Part shown: piece by piece, positions 15,075 to 20,909 of the stretch
Layout of the letters: each line of letters starts with the position of its first letter
How positions within the stretch are numbered: the first letter of the stretch is position 1
Assembly: GCA_026002265.1 (NCBI GenBank)
Contig: BOBG01000027.1
Location: forward strand, 1-21,243
Direction: 5' to 3'
Source: Spirochaetia bacterium
Lineage (GTDB): Bacteria > Spirochaetota > Spirochaetia > Treponematales > Breznakiellaceae
Length of the DNA stretch: 21,243 nucleotides
The notes under the pieces: generated by a model
Told to the model about the DNA's origin: nothing
What the model saw: the letters and a program-made list of their open reading frames with translations, nothing else
Databases searched by the model: none
Translations under genes and position numbers: made by a program

Positions 15075-15140
15075 CCCTATATAAACCTTTTTATTGAAAA
15101 GAGATACCGGAGGTCTGTCCCCAAAATTCAAAAAAATTCC
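15063..15140 (+). repeat. Tandem pair of REP-like repeats (copies d and e) upstream of the RAYT gene
   Basis: CCGGAGGTCTGACCC (15063-15077) includes the pbpC stop codon. CCGGAGGTCTGTCCCC (15107-15122) follows 44 nt later in the same direction and continues into an A-rich tail to 15140. Copy e, counted from 15094, is nearly identical over 46-47 nt to the copy at 20040-20085. GGAG, a known RAYT recognition tetranucleotide type, precedes the GTCTG core in both d and e. Confidence 0.8.
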
Positions 15141-15154
15141 AAAAAACTGAATCA

Positions 15155-15207
15155 AAAGTACCACTTCGTCCCGTACTTTATTTAGATCGCCGTGTAGTGT
15201 TGGCGAT
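15155..15207 (+). promoter_or_regulatory. Two hairpins in the RAYT leader
   Basis: AAAGTAC/GTACTTT (15155-15161 with 15173-15179, 11-nt loop) and ATCGCC/GGCGAT (15186-15191 with 15202-15207, 10-nt loop) lie between the repeat and the ribosome site AGGGAGG at 15211-15217. They could limit transposase translation or be part of the DNA the transposase recognises. Confidence 0.4.
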
Positions 15208-15222
15208 TAAAGGGAGGAATCT

Positions 15223-15762
15223 ATGGCACGTCCAGAACGTGGAGATACGAGCAAGGGAAAAACCTACCATGTCGCTTCGGAGATCAACCGGAAAGCATTT
15301 GATTTGCAGGATGATAAAGACAAGGAACTGTTTTTAACAGTTATTGAAGAAGCAAAAACTAAGAAAAACTATAAGTTCGAGCTTCACAACTTCTGCATTA
15401 TGGATAATCATTTTCACTTTTTGATCACACCGGAGTTGGGCCAAAGTCTATCTGTGATAATGAAATGGATCAAAATGGTACTTGCAATCCGGTGGAATCA
15501 CAAGTACGGAAAAACTGGTCACTTATGGGGAGATCGGTTTTTCTCACGGGAAATTATAGATGATGAAGATTTTATAACGGTTTATAACTACATCGATCAG
15601 AATCCGGTTAAAGCGGGTATGGTGGAGAATCCAGAGGAGTGGAAGTGGGGTGGGTTGTACCATCACCAGGCCGGGATTGTCCGGATAGTAAAGCCCGCAC
15701 CGGAGTGGGTGTTGGAACGACTGCCGTGGCACCGGCCACTGGGGACAGACCCCCGTCCCTAA
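15223..15762 (+). CDS. REP-associated tyrosine transposase (RAYT), Y1/HUH family
   Basis: This is a single-strand-specific HUH nuclease of the TnpA-REP group, related to IS200/IS605 transposases, which cuts next to REP palindromes. The 179-aa product shows the HUH pair in CIMDNHFHFLIT (His63-Phe-His65), the central GHLWGDRFFSREI, and the catalytic tyrosine in VYNYIDQNPVKAGM (Tyr123). The family length is 150-220 aa, so it is complete and all catalytic residues are present. AGGGAGG lies 5 nt before the ATG. The last six residues (GTDPRP) are encoded by the reverse repeat at 15741-15759, so the repeat has become part of the gene. Copies of the same repeat elsewhere in the window are its likely substrates. 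Composition matches the host, arguing for long residence. Confidence 0.9.
   Translation: MARPERGDTSKGKTYHVASEINRKAFDLQDDKDKELFLTVIEEAKTKKNYKFELHNFCIMDNHFHFLITPELGQSLSVIMKWIKMVLAIRWNHKYGKTGHLWGDRFFSREIIDDEDFITVYNYIDQNPVKAGMVENPEEWKWGGLYHHQAGIVRIVKPAPEWVLERLPWHRPLGTDPRP
15741..15754 (-). repeat. REP-like repeat copy f, reverse orientation, inside the RAYT 3' end
   Basis: GGGGACAGACCCCC on the plus strand is the complement of GGGGGTCTGTCCCC, the repeat core. It encodes part of the final residues of the transposase and lies 6 nt before its stop codon. It is opposite in direction to copies d and e. Confidence 0.8.
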
Positions 15763-15970
15763 TCCCCGGCGTTTCAACCACATTTTCAGCATTTTATGAC
15801 TAAATTTAGTAGATTCCGGCATATTTTTTCTTAAAAAGGACAAAACCGGATGACTCAACCACCTTCTTCCGGTATGCATCGTGAAGAATTCCCTTTCTAT
15901 GAAGGAGTTTCCGCAGCGTTTTTCAATTTCGTGACAAATGTCATAAAATGCTTCTTATTATTGCGATAAA

Positions 15971-15996
15971 ATCCTATTTATGAAAAATCATAGGAT
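15971..15996. promoter_or_regulatory. Inverted repeat just upstream of the response-regulator gene
   Basis: ATCCTAT (15971-15977) and ATAGGAT (15990-15996) are a perfect 7-bp inverted repeat with a 12-nt AT-rich spacer, ending 26 nt before the regulator start. A dyad of this size is a plausible operator, perhaps for the regulator itself. The rest of the 260-nt gap (15763-16022) holds no supported gene. Confidence 0.4.
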
Positions 15997-16022
15997 AGAC
16001 AAAAAAAAGAGGTATCTACCCT

Positions 16023-16766
16023 ATGATACAAATTATGATTGTTGACGGACAGGAATCATGGCGAAAAGAAATTGAGAGTATTTTATCAGCTCAAGATGAT
16101 TTTGAAATAGTAGGAATTGCAAAAAGCTGGTACGATGCAATTTCTTTACTATTTTATGAAGATAAAGTAAAACCAGATGTTATTATTGTTGATCCTCTTT
16201 TACCTGATGCTGATAAATACGAGATTATGACCGATTTAAAAATTAAATCTCCGCAATCTGCATTTGTAATTTTTACTGCGATATATGATGATAATTTTAT
16301 TTGTGACGTAGTATTTAAAAAAAATATAAAAGGATACCTTCTTAAGGAGCATGATAAAAACATATTGGTACAATCAATTCGTACTGTTTATAGTCAAGAT
16401 CCGGTATTTAATAAAGAAATTGTTGCTTACTTTTTCAAACTTCTAGTGGAATTTATTATTAATAATAAAGGCAAAATACATCCTGTTCAGCATCCGCAAG
16501 AAAATTTTGTCAATGAACCAATAATTGAGTATAAAGTAAATTTTGATGCTTCTGCATTAACGAAAATGGAATTACGTGTATTAACGTATCTTGCAACCGG
16601 TTATGATGAACAAAATATAGCGGCTATGCTGAGTCTTGCCTATGGAACGGTCCGGAATTATGTTTCATCTGTTAAACGGAAATTAGGTTTTAACAATCAA
16701 GCGCAATTAATCCGGTTTTTCATTGAAAGTGGAAAATCCAATGCCAATGTAATAGGTTTCAAATGA
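16023..16766 (+). CDS. NarL/FixJ-type response regulator (receiver + LuxR HTH)
   Basis: This is a cytoplasmic two-component transcription factor. The 247-aa product has an N-terminal receiver domain: acidic Asp8 (IVDGQES, with only one Asp where two are usual), phosphoacceptor Asp57 (VIIVDPLLPDAD), Thr85 (FTAI) and Lys108 (LLKEH). After a linker of about 45 residues, LTKMELRVLTYLATGYDEQN and IAAMLSLAYGTVRNYVSSVK form a LuxR-type helix-turn-helix (about 180-240). No histidine kinase is adjacent, so its signal is unknown. AGAGG sits about 10 nt before the ATG. The gene is clearly more AT-rich than its neighbours, and its last 60 nt overlap the end of the convergent rlmE gene, which suggests acquisition or rearrangement at this spot. 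Confidence 0.88.
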   Translation: MIQIMIVDGQESWRKEIESILSAQDDFEIVGIAKSWYDAISLLFYEDKVKPDVIIVDPLLPDADKYEIMTDLKIKSPQSAFVIFTAIYDDNFICDVVFKKNIKGYLLKEHDKNILVQSIRTVYSQDPVFNKEIVAYFFKLLVEFIINNKGKIHPVQHPQENFVNEPIIEYKVNFDASALTKMELRVLTYLATGYDEQNIAAMLSLAYGTVRNYVSSVKRKLGFNNQAQLIRFFIESGKSNANVIGFK

Positions 16767-17330
16767 TTCGGAACGGCAAGCTTCCGGCTTAAAACCAATC
16801 CCGCGAGTAAAACGTGTCCGGATAGCCCGGAGAAGTGCTGAAGATTCTTCACTCTGAAAAACTTTTATCACACAATTTCCACCGCGTACAAGCATGTTTT
16901 GTGCATATTCGAGCGCAATTTCCGCCAGAATAAATGACCGGGCAGCATCAACCATTGCATTACCGGTTGTTGCTGGCGCGGCATCGCTGAGCACAACATC
17001 AAAAGGGCCATAGTTCCGGATTTTTTCTTTTATATCCGGTGCAGTTATATCGCCCCGGATCATCGTGGCCTTGTCAAAAAGCCCCCGGTCGTATTCACGG
17101 GAAAAAGGCGAAAGATCAACCGCAGTCACTGCGGCTTTTCCATTGAATTTCCGGAGAATGTACAGACTCCAACTGCCCGGTGCAGCCCCAAGGTCGAGAA
17201 CCCTCGTACCGGGCCGGAACATAGAGAATTTCCTGTCAATTTCTTGTAACTTATACACCGAGCGAGCCGGAAACCCTTCGCTCTTTGCCTTTTGTGTCCA
17301 AAAATCTGGAATTTTGTAGTGTGCTGCCAT
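16707..17330 (-). CDS. rlmE: 23S rRNA 2'-O-ribose methyltransferase RlmE (FtsJ/RrmJ)
   Basis: RlmE methylates the 2'-OH of a uridine in helix 92 of 23S rRNA (U2552 in E. coli) late in 50S assembly, using SAM. The 207-aa product has the SAM motif LDLGAAPGSWS (46-54) and the catalytic Lys-Asp-Lys-Glu set: Lys27 in VYKLQEID, Asp116 in LSDAAPATTG, Lys156 in VIKVFQ and Glu191 in SFETYYIG. Length matches the family. It is transcribed leftwards, divergent from the polyprenyl synthetase gene. Its last 20 codons overlap the 3' end of the response-regulator gene on the other strand, so transcripts of the two are complementary there. Confidence 0.93.
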   Translation of the reverse strand: MAAHYKIPDFWTQKAKSEGFPARSVYKLQEIDRKFSMFRPGTRVLDLGAAPGSWSLYILRKFNGKAAVTAVDLSPFSREYDRGLFDKATMIRGDITAPDIKEKIRNYGPFDVVLSDAAPATTGNAMVDAARSFILAEIALEYAQNMLVRGGNCVIKVFQSEESSALLRAIRTRFTRGIGFKPEACRSESFETYYIGIGFSTFNEKPD

Positions 17331-17334
17331 TATA

Positions 17335-17363
17335 TTGCCGAATCAATTCGTTTCTGTTACACT
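17335..17363 (+). promoter_or_regulatory. Candidate promoter of the polyprenyl synthetase operon
   Basis: TTGCCG (17335-17340) and TACACT (17358-17363) are 17 nt apart. Transcription would start close to the GTG at 17369, giving a leaderless or very short-leader mRNA. The same TACACT -10 word occurs at 8598. Confidence 0.35.
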
Positions 17364-17368
17364 TAATT

Positions 17369-18421
17369 GTGCACTCTGAGTATAGCCAACGGTTAGAAAA
17401 AATAGAAGAGAGTTTGAGATCCATTCTTCCGGATCATCCCGATTCTGCATGGTTTCACAGCATTTTTCCGGATCTTGAACCCAGTTTTTTACCGGATCAA
17501 AGTACGTCTCTCCTTGCGCCATGCCGGGATTTGATTGAGCGGGGCGGTAAACGGTGGCGCCCGCTCCTCATGACTCTTGTGTGTGAATGTCTCCACGGCG
17601 GGGATAAGGCGCTTCCGCTCGTGCCGCTGGTTGAATTTGCCCATCAAGCAAGCCTTATCCATGATGATATTGAGGATAATTCTCCGAAACGGCGCGGCGA
17701 ACAGGCGATTCACCTTAAATATGGGCTTGACACTGCGGTTAATGCCGGATCCTTCCTCTATTTTCTGCCCCTATCGGTGATCGAATCATGGAATGCGAGT
17801 CCGGAAAAAAAAATGCACATTTTTTCGCGGTGGTCGAGTGCGTTAAAGAAGCTTCACCTTGGACAATCTTTGGATATACAATGGCACCGAGATTGTTCCG
17901 CATTTCCGACTGTTGAGGAATATCTTACAATGTGCCGGCTAAAAACCGGTACCCTTGCCCGGTTATCCGCGGAGTTGGGGGCATTGACGGCAGAGGCTCC
18001 GGAAATGGCGCCGGCTTTTGGTCATGCGGCCGAGACATTGGGACTTGGTTTTCAGATTCTCGATGATGTGCAGAATTTGAATGTAGGGAATCCGGGAAAA
18101 CTGCATGGAGATGATATTGTTGAGGGAAAGAAAAGTTTGCCGGTGATTCTCTACCTGCATACACATCCGGAATCTATGGTCTGGGTAGCGGATTGTTTTG
18201 CCATCGCACGATCAGAAGGCGGTTCTGCGGTTGAAATTGAGAAATTTGTCCAGACATTGGAAGCAGAGGGAGCACTGGATGAAGCGCAGCACCATGGAAT
18301 CCTCATGGTCGAGGAAGCGCAGGAAGCTTTTTCCGTATTGATCGCAGATGCCCCACAGGAAAGCCGGGAATTGCTTCTCGATGTACTGAAGTGGGTAGGA
18401 GGTATTCCGGATGCAGGCTGA
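17369..18421 (+). CDS. Polyprenyl (prenyl diphosphate) synthetase
   Basis: This cytoplasmic enzyme chains isopentenyl diphosphate onto an allylic primer to make a prenyl diphosphate for quinones, undecaprenol or other isoprenoids. The product is about 350 aa from the GTG at 17369; the true start is uncertain because no ribosome site is visible, and TTG at 17414 is an alternative. GGKRWRPLL is the first substrate-binding motif. LIHDDIEDNSPKRRG is an intact first Asp-rich motif (DDxxD, about 99-103). The second, LDDVQNLN, lacks the final Asp, though GDDIVEGKKSLPV follows as in related enzymes. The chain length cannot be predicted safely. The next gene overlaps its end by 11 nt. Confidence 0.87.
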   Translation: MHSEYSQRLEKIEESLRSILPDHPDSAWFHSIFPDLEPSFLPDQSTSLLAPCRDLIERGGKRWRPLLMTLVCECLHGGDKALPLVPLVEFAHQASLIHDDIEDNSPKRRGEQAIHLKYGLDTAVNAGSFLYFLPLSVIESWNASPEKKMHIFSRWSSALKKLHLGQSLDIQWHRDCSAFPTVEEYLTMCRLKTGTLARLSAELGALTAEAPEMAPAFGHAAETLGLGFQILDDVQNLNVGNPGKLHGDDIVEGKKSLPVILYLHTHPESMVWVADCFAIARSEGGSAVEIEKFVQTLEAEGALDEAQHHGILMVEEAQEAFSVLIADAPQESRELLLDVLKWVGGIPDAG

Positions 18422-18857
18422 AATGTACAAAATCACGGTGTGGTATATCCGTGATGACGGGAGAGGTGAATCAACCGTCATGTTGAAAGTATGTGATGTT
18501 GATACTGTGATTCCTCTTTTTCTTGAAAAACCGGATGCTCTGGCAATACTCTCCGGTTCGCATGCACCCATTCATTTTTCATTGTACGATGCACTTATAG
18601 CTACTGGAGAATCGTCCGGTTTGCACCTTTTAACAGTAGAAATTACCGGAGAACATACAGCTCAGATTCTTTTTTTAAGTGACGAATCCGGAGAGGTGGT
18701 GCCGGTCATGCTGGATCCGGCCGATGCGCTGGCTCTGGCGCATATATCCGGTTGCGAAGTCTATGTGAGCCGGAGTATAATGGAAGAAATTGGGATTCCG
18801 GCCAATTTAGTTCTTGACGAATACACAGTATCGATGCAAAATTTTACGGGAAAATAG
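18411..18857 (+). CDS. Bifunctional-nuclease-domain (BFN/DUF151) protein
   Basis: The 148-aa product matches the BFN fold as I know it: a first half with the VMLKVCDVDTVIPLFLEKPDA strand pair and the HFSLYDALIAT helix, where family members have a T/S-H-D-L pattern. A second half reads LHLLTVEITGEHTAQILFL, then VMLDPADALALAHISGCEVYVS, equivalent to the D-A-R-P-S-D-A-I-A-L-A signature. Family members have been given RNase and DNase activity, but the biological role in bacteria is unclear. AGGAGGT at 18397-18403 lies 7 nt before the ATG at 18411, which overlaps the synthetase stop by 11 nt. It has no signal or membrane segment. Confidence 0.78.
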   Translation: MQAEMYKITVWYIRDDGRGESTVMLKVCDVDTVIPLFLEKPDALAILSGSHAPIHFSLYDALIATGESSGLHLLTVEITGEHTAQILFLSDESGEVVPVMLDPADALALAHISGCEVYVSRSIMEEIGIPANLVLDEYTVSMQNFTGK

Positions 18858-18908
18858 CTTTATTTTTACACTGAAATTTTGATACACTAAAAATACAGGA
18901 TGAGATCC

Positions 18909-19934
18909 ATGGCGAAACGGCGAATCGGGAGAACCCTGCTGGTGGCGATTTTTTTTATCATTGTTATTTTTGTAGTTCCGCCGGATTTTTTTTCCGTAGC
19001 AGCTTCCACAGAACCGGAATATCCAGCTATCGCGTACACGCAAGAGCTTAAACCGGATAGTGCGATTGGAGGACTTCCCTCTTTTGAAAGTTTTCCGCCG
19101 GACTCTGACATGAACGGCATCGAGGAAATATCCTCGGAAGAGGAAGGACTCGGCGGAGTCCAGGAACCGGAGGAATACTCACGTATACCGCTTCTTATGT
19201 ATACAACATACGTCGTACAGAAGGACGATGTTCCGGGCGGCATTGCCAATAAGTATGGACTCTGGGTGAGTACCGTTATGTCTGTCAATACATCTGGAAT
19301 CCCAAATGCACGTTCTATGCCAATAGGAGCAGTGCTCCGGATTCCCAATCAAGATGGAGTTTTGTACACGGTCAAACAAGGCGATACGCTTGCTTCTATC
19401 GCGGAAAGGCAGGGTTCTACGGTAGAATCTATTCTCGTTGTCAACGAACTGTTTTCTGATACTGTCAGCATTAAACCGGGTATGGAATTATTCATTCCGG
19501 GTATAAAAATGGATCAATTTGCACTTTTGGAGCGGAGTGGGGATCTTTTCCAGTGGCCTATCACTTCTCGACGGATCACCTCCGGCTATGGACTCCGGTA
19601 CGATCCCTTTGGCAGCGGCAGCCGCTATCTACATACCGGGTTGGATATTGGCGCGCCTTACGAAACACCGGTACATCCGGCTATGGCGGGACGGGTTAGC
19701 TACGTTGGGTATAATAATATATACGGCAACCATGTGATCATTACCCACCATTCCGAGTACAAAACTCTGTACGCTCACTTGATCCGGAAAGCGCCGGTCA
19801 AAGTAGGTGATTCTGTTGATGTAAAAAGCATCATCGGCAATGTGGGAAGTACCGGCAATAGTACAGGCCCGCACCTGCACCTTACTGTGTACAAGAATGG
19901 CAAGACTATAGATCCAAGGGGTATTCTGCCATAA
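18909..19934 (+). CDS. LysM-M23 murein endopeptidase, membrane anchored
   Basis: This is a zinc endopeptidase that cuts peptidoglycan cross-bridges in the periplasm. The 341-aa product has an N-terminal signal anchor (about residues 8-26), an acidic linker, two LysM-type glycan-binding repeats (about 100-147 and 150-198) and a C-terminal M23 (LytM) domain from about 215. Zinc ligands and catalytic residues are complete: LHTGLDIGAP, LYAHL and GPHLHLTV (His242, Asp246, His289, His322, His324). I chose the second ATG at 18909 because AGGATGAG lies before it; the ATG at 18900 has no site. A gene of this design next to fliS in treponemes supports a role in cell-wall cleavage around periplasmic flagella, but that is inference. 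Confidence 0.9.
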   Translation: MAKRRIGRTLLVAIFFIIVIFVVPPDFFSVAASTEPEYPAIAYTQELKPDSAIGGLPSFESFPPDSDMNGIEEISSEEEGLGGVQEPEEYSRIPLLMYTTYVVQKDDVPGGIANKYGLWVSTVMSVNTSGIPNARSMPIGAVLRIPNQDGVLYTVKQGDTLASIAERQGSTVESILVVNELFSDTVSIKPGMELFIPGIKMDQFALLERSGDLFQWPITSRRITSGYGLRYDPFGSGSRYLHTGLDIGAPYETPVHPAMAGRVSYVGYNNIYGNHVIITHHSEYKTLYAHLIRKAPVKVGDSVDVKSIIGNVGSTGNSTGPHLHLTVYKNGKTIDPRGILP

Positions 19935-19956
19935 TTATTTGTATGACTATGGACGG

Positions 19957-20010
19957 CACCCCTCCCGGTTGAACGTCAGTGTAACTCCGGAGGGTGGATC
20001 GTATTTTTAT
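19957..20010 (+). terminator. Candidate terminator after the M23 peptidase gene
   Basis: CACCCCTCCCGG (19957-19968) pairs imperfectly with CCGGAGGGTG (19987-19996), with two bulged bases and an 18-nt loop, followed by TATTTTTA at 20002-20009. It starts 22 nt after the stop codon. The stem is good but the loop is large. Confidence 0.45.
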
Positions 20011-20039
20011 AAGGAAATTTTATTTTATAACTATATATG

Positions 20040-20096
20040 TTGAAAAGAAATCTAGAGGTCTGACCCCAAAATTCAAAAAAATTCCGGTGGAATTTT
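20040..20096 (+). repeat. REP-like repeat copy g upstream of rnfB, with adjoining hairpin
   Basis: Positions 20040-20085 match 15094-15140 almost base for base, including the core GAGGTCTGACCCC and the A-rich tail; the main differences are T to A in the core and a few changes before it. Its last bases, AAAATTCC (20078-20085), pair with GGAATTTT (20089-20096) over a 3-nt loop just before the rnfB ribosome site. Confidence 0.8.
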
Positions 20097-20105
20097 AAGG
20101 TTTTT

Positions 20106-20900
20106 ATGAGTATTGTACTTATTACAGCACTTTTTGCTCTGATTTTAGCTTTCGTGTTAGGTGTTGCCCTTGGATTTTTCCGGAAATTCTTTGCGGTTCC
20201 GGAAGATCCTTTAACCGGACAGATCCGGGAGGTGTTACCGGGTGCAAATTGCGGTGCATGCGGTTTTCCAGGGTGCGATGGCTACGCGGCCGCGGTCGCC
20301 TCTGGACAGGCACCCGGAAACCGGTGCTCGGTCGGCGGTGCTACAGTTGCTGAAAAAATATCCGGATTAACCGGTTCTGACGCAAAAATAGTTCCGGCTG
20401 TTGCCGTACTCGCGTGTCAAGGTTCAAAAGAATTCGCGCCGGTAAAAGGTGAGTACACCGGAGTACCCAGTTGCCGAGCTGCCACATTGTCGGCCGGCGG
20501 TACAAAACTGTGCGCGTGGGGCTGTTTGGGATTTGGGGATTGCGTGCAGGTGTGTCAGTTCGGAGCCTTGCACATAGCTGATTCCGGATTGCCGGTAGTT
20601 GACACAACTCTTTGTACCGGTTGTAGCCTTTGTGTGGCTGAATGTCCCCAGCACTTACTCCGGACGCTTGCACGCGGGCAGCATGGTGCGGCGGCGCTCT
20701 GCTCAAACCGGAATCCGGTCAAAGCAGGGATTCTGAAAACCTGTAAAAAAGGCTGCATCAAGTGTGAATTATGCGTCCGGAATTGTCCGGAACAGTGTAT
20801 TGTACTTGAAAATGGGATTCCGGCAGTCGATTATTCAAAATGTACGGGGTGCGGTACCTGCGTGAGCAAATGTCCCACCAAAGTTCTTTCATTATTTTAG
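20106..20900 (+). CDS. rnfB: Rnf complex ferredoxin-type subunit RnfB
   Basis: RnfB carries electrons from reduced ferredoxin into the Rnf membrane complex, which couples ferredoxin:NAD+ oxidoreduction to ion pumping. The 264-aa product has an N-terminal membrane helix (residues 3-25), then the 4Fe-4S domain CGACGFPGCDGYAAAV (about 50-66), a CAWGCLGFGDCVQVCQFGAL segment, and ferredoxin motifs CTGCSLCVAECP, CIKCELCVRNCP and CTGCGTCVSKCP. All expected cysteines are present and length is typical. AAGG precedes the ATG by 5 nt. It is unusual that no other rnf gene flanks it: a murein peptidase lies upstream and fliS follows 9 nt after its stop, so it is co-transcribed with a flagellar gene here. 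Confidence 0.93.
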   Translation: MSIVLITALFALILAFVLGVALGFFRKFFAVPEDPLTGQIREVLPGANCGACGFPGCDGYAAAVASGQAPGNRCSVGGATVAEKISGLTGSDAKIVPAVAVLACQGSKEFAPVKGEYTGVPSCRAATLSAGGTKLCAWGCLGFGDCVQVCQFGALHIADSGLPVVDTTLCTGCSLCVAECPQHLLRTLARGQHGAAALCSNRNPVKAGILKTCKKGCIKCELCVRNCPEQCIVLENGIPAVDYSKCTGCGTCVSKCPTKVLSLF

Positions 20901-20909
20901 GAGGCCTTT

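Larger units (their letters stand above)
15107..15759 (+). mobile_element. REP/RAYT locus: transposase gene bounded by inverted repeat copies
   Basis: The RAYT gene is flanked on its 5' side by a forward copy of the repeat (15107-15140) and on its 3' side by a reverse copy (15741-15754). This is the usual arrangement of a REP-associated tyrosine transposase: the enzyme is a single domesticated gene that can move or multiply the small palindromic repeats rather than itself. Limits are taken at the repeats; no target-site duplication was found or is expected. Confidence 0.65.

Noticed and set aside
15850..15969. 39-codon open frame after the RAYT gene with AAAGGA upstream
   Set aside because: It is short, with no recognisable fold or homologue, and its distance from neighbours gives no support. 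A chance frame is as likely.
18860..18894. Promoter-like words (TTTACA, TACACT) before the M23 gene
   Set aside because: Spacing between the boxes is wrong for the better -10, and the alternative -10 is weak, so no promoter is claimed.
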